A stretch of DNA of 5,309 nucleotides from Prevotellaceae bacterium (GTDB taxonomy: Bacteria; Bacteroidota; Bacteroidia; Bacteroidales; Bacteroidaceae): contig JAJPZF010000194.1 in assembly GCA_021204545.1 (NCBI GenBank), forward strand, positions 1-5,309, read 5' to 3'. The position numbers and the translations under genes were made by a program. The notes beneath the pieces were generated by a model, which made no database searches, was not told the origin of the DNA, and saw only the letters and a program-made list of their open reading frames with translations. Positions 1 to 4,203 of this stretch are shown here, piece after piece (the stretch's first letter is position 1; every line of letters starts with the position of its first letter).

Positions 1-17
1 CGGCTCTGGGTACAAGC

Positions 18-56
18 GGCGGCAGACAATCTCCTCGTTGCCTGCCGCCCTTCTTT
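18..56 (+). terminator. Possible rho-independent terminator of an upstream gene
   Basis: GGCGGCAG (18-25) pairs perfectly with CTGCCGCC (42-49). A short inner CAA/TTG pairing (27-29 with 38-40) shortens the loop, and a pyrimidine tract TTCTTT follows. This resembles an intrinsic terminator for a plus-strand gene lying left of the window. The tract is not a clean U-run and the right arm lies within an 18-bp direct repeat, so the hairpin may instead belong to a repeat element. Confidence 0.35.
38..55 (+). repeat. 18-bp direct repeat, copy A
   Basis: TTGCCTGCCGCCCTTCTT occurs here and again, identically, at 344-361, so the two copies flank the hicB-like gene. A looser relative with the core CCTGCCGCCC lies at 284-293, just after the hicB stop. 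The similarity of copies A and B seems to continue weakly for about ten bases upstream. No terminal inverted repeats or transposase accompany them. Confidence 0.75.
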
Positions 57-70
57 CAACACATTAAAGC

Positions 71-280
71 ATGGAAATGAACTATTTAGCATATAAAGGT
101 TATCGGGGCTCCGTTGAGTACAGCAAGGCTGACGGGTGCTTCTTCGGCAAGGTTTTGGGTATGGGCAATGACTTAATCCTGTATGAAGGGGAGGCATTAG
201 ACGAACTGCGCACAGACTTTGAGGCTGGAGTTGACAGTTATATTTCAGCTTGCAAGGCAGAAGGGGAAGCAGTTCCTTAA
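71..280 (+). CDS. hicB: HicB-family antitoxin-like protein, short form lacking the C-terminal DNA-binding domain
   Basis: The 69-residue product matches the conserved N-terminal HicB fold. It has the YKGYRGSVEYS opening, a GCFFGKVLG strand, LILYEGEALDELR leading into the helix, and FEAGVDSYISACKAEGE. HicB proteins bind and neutralise the HicA mRNA interferase through this domain and usually continue with a ribbon-helix-helix or HTH segment that represses the operon. Here the frame stops at EGEAVP, just where that segment should begin, and I see no remnant of it downstream in any frame. No HicA end is recognisable in bases 1-70, although hicA could lie outside the window. The ATG at 77 (MNYLAYKG) fits the family start better than the ATG at 71. 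Base composition is visibly more AT-rich than that of ribF or the SDR, consistent with transfer. This is an orphan or degenerate antitoxin; the family call is good, a working role uncertain. Confidence 0.72.
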   Translation: MEMNYLAYKGYRGSVEYSKADGCFFGKVLGMGNDLILYEGEALDELRTDFEAGVDSYISACKAEGEAVP

Positions 281-343
281 GCTCCTGCCGCCCCTCTCCG
301 CAGGTCGTGTGAAAAACCTTTGGGCGATCGTGAAGATTTCCCC

Positions 344-361
344 TTGCCTGCCGCCCTTCTT
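344..361 (+). repeat. 18-bp direct repeat, copy B
   Basis: Identical to 38-55 (TTGCCTGCCGCCCTTCTT) and 306 bp downstream of it, in the same orientation, so the pair brackets the hicB-like gene. This copy has no upstream GGCGGCAG partner and so cannot form the hairpin seen at copy A. Confidence 0.75.
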
Positions 362-415
362 CCCGTAAGTTTACCGCTGAAACACTCAGCTTCCGGCCAA
401 AAAGCATAAGAAAAA

Positions 416-447
416 CTTGCCGGCGCAGGCATAAACCCATATCTTTG
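416..447 (+). promoter_or_regulatory. Bacteroidetes-type promoter upstream of the TM2 gene
   Basis: A perfect TAnnTTTG -7 box (TATCTTTG, 440-447) is preceded by TTGC (417-420) with a 19-bp spacer, the same arrangement as at the AraC and tRNA promoters in this window. Initiation would be expected around 451-455. That is about 150 nt before the TM2 start codon, so the transcript would carry a long structured leader or end early as a short RNA. Confidence 0.6.
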
Positions 448-483
448 CCTTGCACTTGCCGGGCGAGGCGCAGCGTGCAAGGC
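447..483 (+). other. Stem-loop at the predicted transcript start
   Basis: GCCTTGCAC (447-455) and GTGCAAGGC (475-483) form a perfect 9-bp inverted repeat. A small inner GCC/GGC stem (458-460 with 467-469) fits in the loop. The left arm overlaps the end of the -7 box and the expected start site. It could therefore be a 5' hairpin of the RNA or an operator for a dimeric repressor. Confidence 0.5.
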
Positions 484-489
484 GCAACA

Positions 490-533
490 GAAGAAGGCGC
501 GTCCAGGCGGATGGCGGCTTCGCCTTCTTTCTT
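490..533 (+). terminator. Terminator-like hairpin before the TM2 gene
   Basis: GAAGAAGGCG (490-499) pairs with CGCCTTCTTT (521-530): nine Watson-Crick pairs plus one G-U. A pyrimidine-rich TTCTTTCTT follows through 533. Placed about 80 nt after the promoter at 416-447, it could end a short RNA or act as an attenuator of the TM2 transcript. The loop is long (21 nt) and the U-tract is interrupted by C, so termination is uncertain. Confidence 0.42.
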
Positions 534-603
534 GTGCCTTACAGAACGGACATGAAGAACGTCCCCCTGAGCCGCGGGGACACAAAGGTAATCGTAATCA
601 GAC

Positions 604-927
604 ATGAACAAAAAGTCTAAATTGGCGGCAGCCCTCTTCGCATTGTTTCTGGGAGGCTTTGGCGCTCACAAGTTCTATTTGGGGCAGATTGGCAAGGGAA
701 TAATCTACCTTGTCTTTTGCTGGACCGGAATCCCTTCGATCATCGCCTTCATAGAGTTCATTCTTTACCTGTGCATGAGCGACGAGGAGTTCGACTACAA
801 GTATAACGCCATAGAGCCTTCCAGCCAAACGGACGTGGCAGACGAGATAAACAAGCTGTACGACCTTAAGGAAAGGGGCGCAATCACAGAAGAGGAATAC
901 CAGGAAAGAAAGAACAAACTGCTTTAG
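604..927 (+). CDS. TM2 domain membrane protein with C-terminal SHOCT motif
   Basis: The 107-residue product begins with a short basic stretch (MNKKSK) and a TM2 domain at residues 7-57. This has two hydrophobic segments (about 7-19 and 33-56) around the family signature GGFGAHKFYLGQIGKGI, with the GG, the H-KFYLG turn and the later GIPSIIAFIEFI helix all present. A polar linker (58-76) leads to a SHOCT-like helix pair at 77-107, ending EERxITEEEYQxRKNKLL-style (here LKERGAITEEEYQERK). TM2-SHOCT proteins are common in bacteria; their function is unknown, and SHOCT is thought to mediate oligomerisation or membrane-surface contacts. The ATG at 604 puts the TM2 signature near the N-terminus as usual. 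No strong Shine-Dalgarno sequence precedes it. It stands alone on its strand and converges on the SDR gene. The family call is firm; I assign no role. Confidence 0.9.
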   Translation: MNKKSKLAAALFALFLGGFGAHKFYLGQIGKGIIYLVFCWTGIPSIIAFIEFILYLCMSDEEFDYKYNAIEPSSQTDVADEINKLYDLKERGAITEEEYQERKNKLL

Positions 928-947
928 TCTCCCCGAAGAAGATGGCA

Positions 948-990
948 ACGCCCCGCCTTAAGGAGCAACGAAACCTTAAAGGCAGGGCGT
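948..990. terminator. Hairpin between convergent TM2 and SDR genes
   Basis: ACGCCC (948-953) pairs with GGGCGT (985-990). After a single C/A mismatch, GCCTT (955-959) pairs with AAGGC (979-983), and the stem continues with AAGG/CCTT to a ten-base loop (964-973). This stem of about 15 bp lies 20 bp after the TM2 stop and 24 bp after the SDR stop, the usual place for a shared bidirectional terminator. Neither strand shows a strong U-run after the stem. Confidence 0.55.
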
Positions 991-1014
991 AAAAGTATAT
1001 TGAAGAGTAAAAGC

Positions 1015-1818
1015 TTACTGCGGCTGCTTGCCGATGTACGCGAGGATGCCGCCGTCGACGTAAAGCACGTGCCCGTTCACGGCGTCGCTGGCGTGCGAGG
1101 CGAGGAACACTGCCGGTCCGCCAAGCTCGCTTGGGTCGAGCCAACGGCCTGCGGGTGTCTTGGCGCAGATAAACGAGTCGAACGGGTGGCGGCTGCCGTC
1201 CGGTTGGCGCTCACGCAGGGGAGCCGTCTGGGGGGTGGCTATGTAGCCCGGCCCGATGCCGTTGCACTGGATGTTATACTCGCCGTACTCCGAGCAGATG
1301 TTGCGCGTGAGCATCTTCAGTCCGCCCTTGGCTGCGGCGTATGCGCTCACGGTCTCGCGCCCGAGCTCGCTCATCATCGAGCAAATATTGATTATCTTTC
1401 CCTCGCGGCGCTCCATCATCTCGGGCAGCACGGCGGAGGAGACGATGAACGGGCCGACGAGGTCGATGTCGATGACCTGCTGGAACTGCTTGCGCTCCAT
1501 CTCGTGCATCGGTATGCGCTTGATGATGCCGGCGTTGTTCACCAGTATGTCGATCTGCCCGACTTCCTTGTGGATGGTCTCTACCAGTGCCTTCACGGCG
1601 TTCTCGTCCGTGACGTCGCAGACATATCCCTTGACGTTTGTGACGCCGGCCTCCTTGTAACTTGCCAAACCTCTGTCGACAAGCTCCTGCTTGATGTCGT
1701 TGAAGATGATGTTCTTAATGCCGGCGGCCGCGAAAGCCTTGGCGATGTTGAACCCGATGCCGTAAGACGCGCCCGTGATCCAGGCGTTCTTGCCTTCCAA
1801 AGAAAAAAGATTTGCCAT
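1015..1818 (-). CDS. Gluconate 5-dehydrogenase-type SDR oxidoreductase
   Basis: This 267-residue protein is a classical short-chain dehydrogenase. It has the dinucleotide-binding TGASYGIG at 15-22, CDV with Asp68, NNAG at 94-97, and the catalytic Ser147, Tyr160 and Lys164 (S-x12-Y-x3-K) within NICSMMSELGRETVSAYAAA. GIGPGYIATPQT (187-198) and the C-terminus VDGGILAYIGKQPQ are distinctive of bacterial gluconate 5-dehydrogenases (Ga5DH/IdnO), which interconvert D-gluconate and 5-ketogluconate with NADP(H). In Bacteroidetes the same family can serve hexuronate breakdown as a KduD-like enzyme, so the physiological substrate is not certain. Asp119 stands where the catalytic-tetrad Asn usually sits. 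Length is normal for the family. TAAGG (about 5 nt before the ATG) is a plausible ribosome binding site. The AraC-type regulator lies 90 bp upstream on the same strand and is its most likely controller. Confidence 0.9.
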   Translation of the reverse strand: MANLFSLEGKNAWITGASYGIGFNIAKAFAAAGIKNIIFNDIKQELVDRGLASYKEAGVTNVKGYVCDVTDENAVKALVETIHKEVGQIDILVNNAGIIKRIPMHEMERKQFQQVIDIDLVGPFIVSSAVLPEMMERREGKIINICSMMSELGRETVSAYAAAKGGLKMLTRNICSEYGEYNIQCNGIGPGYIATPQTAPLRERQPDGSRHPFDSFICAKTPAGRWLDPSELGGPAVFLASHASDAVNGHVLYVDGGILAYIGKQPQ

Positions 1819-1852
1819 AATACCTTATAATTTAAAGTTAATGTCAGTGCCG

Positions 1853-1884
1853 CGAAAGTAGCGATTCTCTGTGATAAAACGAAA
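1853..1884 (-). promoter_or_regulatory. Probable SDR promoter
   Basis: On the minus strand, TACTTTCG (1860-1853) is a one-mismatch TAnnTTTG -7 box 34 bp before the SDR start codon. TTTCG lies about 19-20 bp further upstream (1884-1880), in place of the TTGC seen at the better promoters. No clear terminator separates this from the AraC gene, so read-through from there is also possible. Confidence 0.42.
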
Positions 1885-1908
1885 TATCCCGCCTGAATAC
1901 CTTCCCGC

Positions 1909-2769
1909 TCAGCGCGAATTGTGCCTGTAGCGGCTCGGCGAGACCCCCGCGTAGAGCTTGAAGTAGCGGGCGAAGCACGAGGGTGAGGGGAAGTTGAGCG
2001 TGTAGGCTATCTCCTTGGTGCTAAGCTCTGGATTCTCCAGGAGCCGCTTGGCGTCGGCTATGACCATGTTGGTTATCCAGTGCAGTGCGCTGAAGCCCGT
2101 GCGCTCCTTCACGATGGCGGAGAAATAGCGCAGGCTGAGGTGCTGCCTTCGGGCGTAGAAGGAGACGCTGCGCTCCGTGCGGTAGTGGCGGAAGAGCGCG
2201 AGCATGAAGTTCTGGAAGACGGCGTCTTTTCGGTTGAGCGGTGTTTCTATCGGCTTGCGGTTGGTGAAGTAGATGTGCATCACCTCGTAGCAAAGCGTCT
2301 GCCCCATGGCTTTCGCCAGCTCCACTCTCAGGCGCAGGAGCGAGAGGCTGCCGCCGCCTTCCGCGCCGGCGTTCGTGTAGTTCTCGATGTCGCGCAGCAG
2401 CAGGTCGAGGTGCGCGCTCTGCGCCTCGGTGAGGGTGACGCAGGGGTGCTGGCGCAGGAGCATAAGGTTCTCGGGCGAGACCACCTTGTCAACGATGGGG
2501 AGCACGTAGTCTATGTCCGCCTCCACGGCGACCCCCTCGAGGTCGTCGCTGCGGCGCCTCAGGCGCAGGAGGGAGGAGGTGACGTAGATGTACATATCCC
2601 CCGGGCGGATGGTGTACGGGTTGCCGTCGGCGAGCAGCTCGGCCTCGCCCCGGCGGCAGTAGAAGAAGCCGCATTTGTCGGGCATGGAGATGGTGCGCCC
2701 GTCCTCGTCCTGGCGGGAAGAAGACGGGGCGTAGACCCACACCTCGAACGGGATCGGCGACATTCCCAT
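1909..2769 (-). CDS. AraC-family transcriptional regulator
   Basis: From the ATG at 2769 the protein has 286 residues. Residues 30-63 form a cupin-like effector-binding strand set (CGFFYCRRGEAELL, then a YTIRPGDMYIYV turn). A linker of about 120 residues follows. The C-terminal AraC DNA-binding domain (about 183-283) has two helix-turn-helix units: SVSFYARRQHLSLRYFSAIV (201-220), and STKEIAYTLNF followed by SCFARYFKLYAGVSPSRYR (250-282), the second being the family signature. An in-frame TTG at 2826 would give 19 more residues, but it overlaps the -33 element of a strong promoter whose start falls near 2790, so it cannot be the start. An ATG at 2763 is the alternative. It lies upstream of the gluconate 5-dehydrogenase-type gene on the same strand and probably activates or represses it in response to a sugar acid; the ligand is not visible. 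No recognition helix site was found by eye at the SDR promoter. Confidence 0.9.
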   Translation of the reverse strand: MGMSPIPFEVWVYAPSSSRQDEDGRTISMPDKCGFFYCRRGEAELLADGNPYTIRPGDMYIYVTSSLLRLRRRSDDLEGVAVEADIDYVLPIVDKVVSPENLMLLRQHPCVTLTEAQSAHLDLLLRDIENYTNAGAEGGGSLSLLRLRVELAKAMGQTLCYEVMHIYFTNRKPIETPLNRKDAVFQNFMLALFRHYRTERSVSFYARRQHLSLRYFSAIVKERTGFSALHWITNMVIADAKRLLENPELSTKEIAYTLNFPSPSCFARYFKLYAGVSPSRYRHNSR

Positions 2770-2795
2770 AGCTCTTCTGCGCTTGTGCTTGGCGG

Positions 2796-2826
2796 CAAAA
2801 TTAGGCACAAAAGGAATTGCTTGCAA
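2796..2826 (-). promoter_or_regulatory. AraC gene promoter
   Basis: On the minus strand TTGC (2826-2823) is followed after exactly 19 bp by TAATTTTG (2803-2796), a perfect TAnnTTTG box. Initiation is expected near 2790, leaving a leader of about 20 nt before the ATG at 2769. The geometry is identical to the tRNA promoter and to the one at 416-447. Confidence 0.7.
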
Positions 2827-2838
2827 GAGGACAGGCAG

Positions 2839-2882
2839 TGTCCGCGGGCGAAAGACTTGCTGTCCGCGGGCGAAAGACTTGC
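2839..2882. repeat. Two exact tandem 22-bp direct repeats upstream of the AraC promoter
   Basis: Copies at 2839-2860 and 2861-2882 are identical and directly adjacent. The unit starts TGTCCGCGGGCGAAAG and ends ACTTGC. A shortened, diverged third unit can be read at about 2883-2899 (AAGTCGCGG then CTTGCT). The array begins 12 bp upstream of the -33 element. Its 22-bp period is close to two helical turns, so it presents two equal faces of DNA, as expected for a regulator that binds direct repeats. The unit does not occur elsewhere in the window. It may be an operator for the AraC protein itself or another activator, or simply a local duplication. Confidence 0.8.
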
Positions 2883-2912
2883 TAAGTCGCGGCTTGCTCC
2901 CCGCAGAAAGCG

Positions 2913-2945
2913 AGCAGGCAGCTAGCGTAGCGCTGACTGCCTGCT
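2913..2945 (-). terminator. Strong stem-loop downstream of the tRNA
   Basis: AGCAGGCAG (2913-2921) pairs perfectly with CTGCCTGCT (2937-2945). After one mismatch and a G-U pair, AGCG/CGCT (2924-2927 with 2931-2934) closes a three-base loop. It starts 10 bp beyond the tRNA 3' end on the minus strand and is followed there by CGCTTTCTG. It is probably the tRNA transcription terminator, and it insulates the AraC promoter from tRNA read-through. The U-tract is poor. Confidence 0.5.
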
Positions 2946-2955
2946 TGGCGGAGCG

Positions 2956-3029
2956 TGGACCAGATAGGGCTTGAACCTATGACCTCCAGATTATGAGTCT
3001 GTTGCTCTAACCAACTGAGCTACAAGTCC
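2956..3029 (-). tRNA. tRNA-Met (anticodon CAT); Ile2 not fully excluded
   Basis: The minus strand folds as a 74-nt cloverleaf: acceptor GGACTTG/CTGGTCC, D-stem GCTC/GAGC with loop AGTTGGTTA, anticodon arm with loop CTCATAA (anticodon at 2995-2993), variable AGGTC, T-stem ATAGG/CCTAT with loop TTCAAGC, and discriminator A73. CCA is not encoded. The D-loop and length match elongator tRNA-Met. A CAT anticodon could also belong to tRNA-Ile2, which is modified by TilS, and sequence alone cannot settle this. Two weak points stand out. The acceptor has U5-G68 next to a U6-U67 mismatch, and the top anticodon pair 27-43 is A-G. The tRNA has its own promoter (3055-3085) and a downstream hairpin. Confidence 0.92.
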
Positions 3030-3054
3030 GGCTCGGGAAGCTCCCTTGCGGTCG

Positions 3055-3085
3055 CAAAGTTATGCAAATAGTGAGAGGCGGGCAA
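3055..3085 (-). promoter_or_regulatory. tRNA promoter
   Basis: On the minus strand TTGC (3085-3082), a 19-bp spacer and TAACTTTG (3062-3055) form a perfect Bacteroidetes-type promoter. Transcription would start near 3050, about 20 nt before the mature tRNA 5' end at 3029. Confidence 0.72.
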
Positions 3086-3117
3086 GGAAAGCGAGGTTTT
3101 TTTGTGTCTTGCCTTGT

Positions 3118-4077
3118 TTATTCGCCGTTCGTCTGCCTGCGCCTTGCGTGCTCGGCGAGCATCTCTGCCCGGCTCTTGCTCTGCGTCACCACGTACACTC
3201 CCGTGAAGACAAGCACGACGGCGACGACCTTCACCAGCACGTCCGCCGTGGAGTTGAACACCACCAGCCCGGTGGCTATGGAGACGACGGAGCTGACTAT
3301 GGGCTGCACGTAGTTGTACATGCTGACGACCGTGGGGCGGCACGTCTTCTGCCCGATGATGACCAGCAGGTAGGGGCAGAACGTTCCGCCGACAATCACG
3401 TATGCGACGCAGCCCCAAATCTGGGGCGTTATGGAGGGGAAGTCGGTGACGGAGAGCTGGTGGTAGGAGAACGGTATGACGATGATGGCCGAGTAGGTGA
3501 ACAGCCACTTCATCAGCGTTATGACGCTGTAGCGGCTTATAAGTCCCTTGAAGATTGTCAGGTAGAAGGCGTAGCTTATCTGCGCTATCAGGCAGAGCAG
3601 GTCGCCCCAGATGTCGCCAGCCTTGCCCGCCGACGCTCCCTTGTTGCTCAGTATGAGGGTCAGCGCCCCTATGGCGCCGAGGAAGATGCCGAAGACTTTC
3701 TTTCCCGTCACTGGCTCTCGTATGATGATGGCTGCGGCTATCATTGTGACTATCGGGGTCATCGTGGTCATCACTGCAGCGTCTATCGGCGAGGTGCGCA
3801 CCAGTCCGATGGTGAAAAGCCCTTGGTTAAGCACCACGCCCATCAGTCCCGCGAAGAAGAGCTTCAGCAGGTCTTTCGGGCGGACGTGCTCGCTTGGCGT
3901 GAAGAGCGAGGCGAGCCAGAAGCAGATGGCGGCGCACGTCATTCGCATCTCCACCAGCGTGAGCCCCGTCACTCCGCTGCCCGGCTCGAGGGCAATCTTG
4001 CCGAAGTAGCACATCAGTCCCCAGCACACGGCCGCTCCCAGCAGCGAGATGTGTCCCTTGTAGTTCTTTGTCTTCAT
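3118..4077 (-). CDS. DMT-superfamily permease with two EamA domains
   Basis: The 319-residue product is hydrophobic throughout, with about ten predicted membrane helices (roughly 10-29, 40-60, 70-90, 98-118, 125-144, 156-176, 185-203, 218-240, 249-270, 277-297) arranged as two EamA halves. Typical features are the CWGLMCYFGKIAL start, TPIVTMIAAAIIIREPVTGKK ending the first half, and YNYVQPIVSSVVSIATG ending the second. The tail is short and basic (301-319). Such proteins are inner-membrane exporters or importers of metabolites such as amino acids or nucleotide sugars; nothing here identifies the substrate. AAGGA lies 7 nt before the ATG at 4077, a good ribosome binding site. The gene is divergent from ribF across 126 bp and has no operon partner in the window. 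Its stop is only 33 bp before the tRNA promoter, and I see no strong terminator between them. Confidence 0.9.
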   Translation of the reverse strand: MKTKNYKGHISLLGAAVCWGLMCYFGKIALEPGSGVTGLTLVEMRMTCAAICFWLASLFTPSEHVRPKDLLKLFFAGLMGVVLNQGLFTIGLVRTSPIDAAVMTTMTPIVTMIAAAIIIREPVTGKKVFGIFLGAIGALTLILSNKGASAGKAGDIWGDLLCLIAQISYAFYLTIFKGLISRYSVITLMKWLFTYSAIIVIPFSYHQLSVTDFPSITPQIWGCVAYVIVGGTFCPYLLVIIGQKTCRPTVVSMYNYVQPIVSSVVSIATGLVVFNSTADVLVKVVAVVLVFTGVYVVTQSKSRAEMLAEHARRRQTNGE

Positions 4078-4116
4078 CTTTCTGTCCTTGGATAAACGTT
4101 TTGCATCTCAGGGGCG

Positions 4117-4124
4117 CGAAGTTA
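4117..4124 (-). promoter_or_regulatory. Possible -7 box for the DMT permease gene
   Basis: On the minus strand TAACTTCG matches TAnnTTTG with one mismatch, 39 bp upstream of the permease ATG. The -33 position (around 4144-4147) has no TTGC, so this is a weaker promoter than the others. Confidence 0.4.
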
Positions 4125-4190
4125 TGGCATACGGCTTAATGTTGTGTTCGCCCGAGGGGCAGTTTCTCCCGCCTTTAGCGTCCTTTTCCG

Positions 4191-4198
4191 TACCTTTG
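4191..4198 (+). promoter_or_regulatory. -7 box directly in front of ribF
   Basis: TACCTTTG is a perfect TAnnTTTG box whose last base is only 5 bp before the ribF ATG at 4204. Initiation would fall at or next to the start codon, predicting a leaderless or nearly leaderless mRNA. No TTGC is found at the 19-bp position; TTTC at 4163-4166 is too distant (24 bp). Confidence 0.5.
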
Positions 4199-4203
4199 CG
4201 GCG

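Larger units (their letters stand above)
281..603. other. 323-bp intergenic stretch without a convincing gene
   Basis: It contains a relaxed repeat core (284-293), the second 18-bp repeat (344-361), a plus-strand promoter (416-447), two stem-loops (447-483 and 490-530), a third small hairpin (GTCCCC 561-566 with GGGGAC 576-581) and a minus-strand TACCTTTG box (583-590). Reading frames are open on both strands for long stretches. The plus one runs 435-620 with a possible ATG at 552; the minus one runs 585-277 but begins with TTG. Neither has a recognisable product, so I do not call either as a gene. Confidence 0.6.

Noticed and set aside
1..70. 3' end of a hicA toxin gene upstream of hicB
   Set aside because: All three plus frames were read; none shows the HicA C-terminal pattern. 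The frame ending at 67 and the one ending at 78 look non-coding, and a hairpin occupies most of the stretch.
277..585. Minus-strand 102-residue open frame in the intergenic region before the TM2 gene
   Set aside because: It starts with TTG inside a promoter-like box, is rich in Arg, Ala, Pro and Cys as expected for a chance frame in GC-rich DNA, overlaps a plus-strand promoter and hairpins, and resembles no family I know.
1000..1830. Long plus-strand frame opposite the SDR gene
   Set aside because: It is the antisense shadow of a clearly homologous SDR and has no recognisable domain. The same holds for the plus-strand frames opposite the AraC and DMT genes and the minus-strand frame opposite ribF.
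2839..2882. Transposon ends or an attachment site at the tRNA
   Set aside because: The repeats are tandem, do not match the tRNA sequence, and no integrase or transposase is near.
3081..3113. Terminator for the DMT permease (GGCAAG 3081-3086 with CTTGCC 3108-3113, T-run at 3097-3103)
   Set aside because: The stem is only 6 bp with a 21-base loop, the T-run lies inside the loop and on the wrong strand for the permease, and one arm overlaps the tRNA promoter.
4078..4203. FMN riboswitch in front of ribF
   Set aside because: The gap is only 126 bp, the -7 box sits 5 bp before the ATG so no leader would be transcribed, and no RFN-like conserved elements are visible.
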